In this document: piece after piece, positions 14,646 through 16,537 of the stretch
Numbering within the stretch: position 1 is the first letter of the stretch
Layout: the number at the start of each line of letters is the position of its first letter
Origin: Oxalobacteraceae bacterium
GTDB taxonomy: Bacteria; Pseudomonadota; Gammaproteobacteria; Burkholderiales; Burkholderiaceae_D
DNA length: 16,537 nt
NCBI GenBank assembly: GCA_003537575.1
Contig: DPRS01000009.1
Span: 95,641 to 112,177, forward strand
Direction of reading: 5' to 3'
Program-made: the position numbers and the translations under genes
The notes under the pieces: model-generated
Seen by the model: the letters and a program-made list of their open reading frames with translations, nothing else
Databases searched by the model: none
What the model was told of the DNA's origin: nothing

Positions 14646-15827
14646 TTGCTGCCTTTTTTTTCTGGCCAAACAGAACCGGCCATCCTGGCTCTCGCAGACG
14701 GGTCGATTTTTCAGGGTTTTTCCATCGGCGCCCCCGGTCAGACCATCGGTGAAGTGGTATTCAACACTTCCATGACCGGATACCAGGAAATCCTGACCGA
14801 CCCCAGCTACAACCGCCAGCTCGTCACGCTGACGTATCCGCATATCGGCAACGTCGGCATCAATCCCGAAGACGTCGAAGCCGCCAGGGTCCATGCGGCC
14901 GGCCTCATCATCAAGGACTTGCCGCTGCTGGCCTCGAACTTCCGTTCGCGCCAGACCTTGCCGGAATATCTCAAGGCCGAAGGCATCGTAGCCATCGCCG
15001 GCATCGATACCCGCAAGCTGACCCGCATCCTGCGTGAAAAAGGCGCGCAAAACGGCGCCATTATTGCCGGCCACGATATCTCCGCCGCGCAGGCCATCGA
15101 CCTGGCGCAGTCCTTCCCTGGGCTGGCCGGCATGGACCTGGCCAAGGTGGTGTCGGTCACCAAGCCGTATGTCTGGAACGAGACGGAGTGGAAGCTCGGC
15201 GAAGGCTACGGCAAGCAGATCGCGCCGAAATTCCACGTGGTCGCCTTCGACTATGGCGTCAAGTACAACATCCTGCGCATGCTGGCCGAGCGCGGCTGCA
15301 AGGTGACGGTGCTGCCGGCGCAATCGACCGCCGCCGACGCGCTGGCGCTGAATCCGGACGGTATCTTCCTGTCCAACGGTCCCGGCGACCCGGAACCCTG
15401 CGATTACGCGATTGCCGCCACCCGCGAACTGGTCGAGCGCGGCATCCCGACCTTCGGCATTTGCCTGGGGCACCAGATCATGGCGCTGGCCTTTGGCGCC
15501 AGGACCGTCAAGATGAAATGCGGCCACCACGGCGCTAATCATCCGGTGCAGGACCTTGACACGAAGCAGGTGATGATCACCTCGCAAAACCATGGCTTTG
15601 CCGTGGACGCAGCGACCCTGCCGGCGAATTGCCGCGTCACTCACGTGTCGCTGTTCGATGGCACCCTGCAGGGCTTCGAACGCACCGACCGCCCGGCATT
15701 CTGCTTCCAGGGCCACCCGGAAGCCTCGCCCGGCCCGCAAGACATCGCCCCCTTGTTCGACCGCTTTATCGGGTTGATGGCGGACGCAACCAAGCAGGCG
15801 AAGATGGAGAACACGAAACATGCCTAA
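14646..15827 (+). CDS. carA: Carbamoyl-phosphate synthase small (glutaminase) subunit
   Basis: CarA hydrolyses glutamine and channels the ammonia to CarB for carbamoyl-phosphate synthesis, feeding both pyrimidine and arginine pathways. The 393-residue protein has the N-terminal small-chain domain (about 10-145, with FNTSMTGYQEILTDPSY and GIDTRKLTR) and a class I glutamine amidotransferase domain (about 195-385). The catalytic triad is intact: C273 in FGICLGHQ and H357/E359 in HPEASPGP. It starts with TTG behind a good ribosome site; using TTG may hold down its translation. It overlaps carB by eight bases, typical of a tightly coupled carAB operon. Confidence 0.97.
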   Translation: MLPFFSGQTEPAILALADGSIFQGFSIGAPGQTIGEVVFNTSMTGYQEILTDPSYNRQLVTLTYPHIGNVGINPEDVEAARVHAAGLIIKDLPLLASNFRSRQTLPEYLKAEGIVAIAGIDTRKLTRILREKGAQNGAIIAGHDISAAQAIDLAQSFPGLAGMDLAKVVSVTKPYVWNETEWKLGEGYGKQIAPKFHVVAFDYGVKYNILRMLAERGCKVTVLPAQSTAADALALNPDGIFLSNGPGDPEPCDYAIAATRELVERGIPTFGICLGHQIMALAFGARTVKMKCGHHGANHPVQDLDTKQVMITSQNHGFAVDAATLPANCRVTHVSLFDGTLQGFERTDRPAFCFQGHPEASPGPQDIAPLFDRFIGLMADATKQAKMENTKHA

Positions 15828-16537
15828 GCGCACAGACATTAAAAGCATTCTGATCATTGGCGCTGGCCCGATCGTTATCGGCCAGGCCTGCGAATTCGAC
15901 TATTCCGGTGCCCAGGCCTGCAAGGCCCTGCGCGAGGAAGGCTACAAAGTCATCCTGGTCAACAGCAATCCGGCGACCATCATGACCGACCCGGAAATGG
16001 CCGATGTGACCTACATCGAGCCGATCACCTGGCAGGTGGTGGAACGCATCATCGACAAGGAGCGCCCGGACGCGATCCTGCCGACCATGGGTGGCCAGAC
16101 CGCGCTCAACTGCGCGCTGGATCTGTGGCGCAACGGCGTGCTGGACAAGTACAAGTGCGAACTGATCGGCGCCACCCCGGAAGCCATCGACAAGGCCGAA
16201 GACCGCTCCAAGTTCAAGGATGCGATGACCAAGATCGGCCTGGGCTCGGCGCGCTCGGGCGTCGCCCACACCATGGAAGAATCCTGGACGGTGCAGAGGG
16301 AAATCGGCTTCCCGGTCATCATCCGTCCGTCCTTCACCATGGGCGGCACCGGCGGCGGCATCGCCTACAACGCCGAAGAATTCGAAACCATCTGCAAGCG
16401 CGGCCTGGAAGCCTCGCCCACCTCGGAACTGCTGATCGAGGAATCGCTCCTCGGCTGGAAAGAGTACGAGATGGAAGTGGTGCGCGACAAGAAGGATAAC
16501 TGCATCATCGTCTGCTCGATCGAAAACCTCGACCCGA
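15820..16537 (+). CDS. carB: Carbamoyl-phosphate synthase large subunit, N-terminal part (runs off right edge)
   Basis: CarB makes carbamoyl phosphate from bicarbonate, ammonia and two ATP. The ATG at 15820 lies inside the end of carA, with GGAG at 15806-15809 upstream. The first 239 residues are in the window, of about 1,070 usual for the family. They contain the dinucleotide-like loop IIGAGPIVIGQACEFDYSG, VNSNPATIMTDPE, LPTMGGQTALN, and the ATP-grasp region with RPSFTMGGTGGGIAYN, all in the expected order for the first carboxyphosphate half. No frameshift or stop interrupts it up to the window edge. Confidence 0.96.
   Translation, partial: MPKRTDIKSILIIGAGPIVIGQACEFDYSGAQACKALREEGYKVILVNSNPATIMTDPEMADVTYIEPITWQVVERIIDKERPDAILPTMGGQTALNCALDLWRNGVLDKYKCELIGATPEAIDKAEDRSKFKDAMTKIGLGSARSGVAHTMEESWTVQREIGFPVIIRPSFTMGGTGGGIAYNAEEFETICKRGLEASPTSELLIEESLLGWKEYEMEVVRDKKDNCIIVCSIENLDP

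Overview
The window is GC-rich, densely coded DNA from a Gram-negative bacterium. The gene content and protein sequences (CarAB, PstSCAB-PhoU-PhoBR in one run, GalE, a GAF/PAS/GGDEF/EAL protein) fit a betaproteobacterium of the order Burkholderiales, most likely an Oxalobacteraceae-type genome. That placement is inferred from recognition of the proteins, not from a search. The region looks chromosomal: I see no insertion sequence, integrase, tRNA, rRNA or CRISPR array.

Layout. (1) 1-449, minus strand: the first 149 codons of galE, running off the left edge, with a sigma70-like promoter at 499-526. (2) 622-3288: a large c-di-GMP enzyme (PAS-GAF-PAS-GGDEF-EAL) with both catalytic domains apparently intact; its only visible promoter would place the transcript start on the ATG. 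(3) 3388-4644: a DUF445 (YjiN-like) membrane protein. (4) 4645-4877: a 233-base regulatory gap full of PhoB-type TGTCA repeats. (5) 4878-11355: the phosphate cluster pstS-pstC-pstA-pstB-phoU-phoB-phoR, with 4-base ATGA overlaps at pstC/pstA, pstA/pstB and phoB/phoR. (6) 11494-12417: a patatin-like lipoprotein, followed by a degenerate array of 14-base repeats. (7) 12539-13081, minus strand: an exported NlpC/P60 peptidase whose start codon lies inside an inverted repeat. (8) 13204-14448: a response regulator with a degenerate GGDEF-like domain. (9) 14449-14645: carA promoter and a potentially structured leader. (10) 14646-15827 carA (TTG start) and 15820-16537 carB (5' part only).

How the genes work together. 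PstSCAB imports phosphate. PhoU links transporter state to the PhoR kinase, which phosphorylates PhoB. Phospho-PhoB should bind the repeats upstream of pstS and raise expression of the whole cluster, which includes phoB and phoR, giving positive feedback. CarA and CarB form the two subunits of carbamoyl-phosphate synthetase for pyrimidine and arginine synthesis. The other genes are single units (c-di-GMP signalling, cell-wall hydrolysis, lipid hydrolysis, sugar epimerisation) with no demonstrated link to these pathways.

Most of the window is ordinary core genome. I do not see a new multi-gene system. The parts worth a second look are mainly non-coding: the pst upstream repeats, the carA leader, the overlapping palindromes at the NlpC/P60 start, the 14-base repeat array, and the probably leaderless c-di-GMP gene. 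The degenerate GGDEF response regulator is the most unusual protein.
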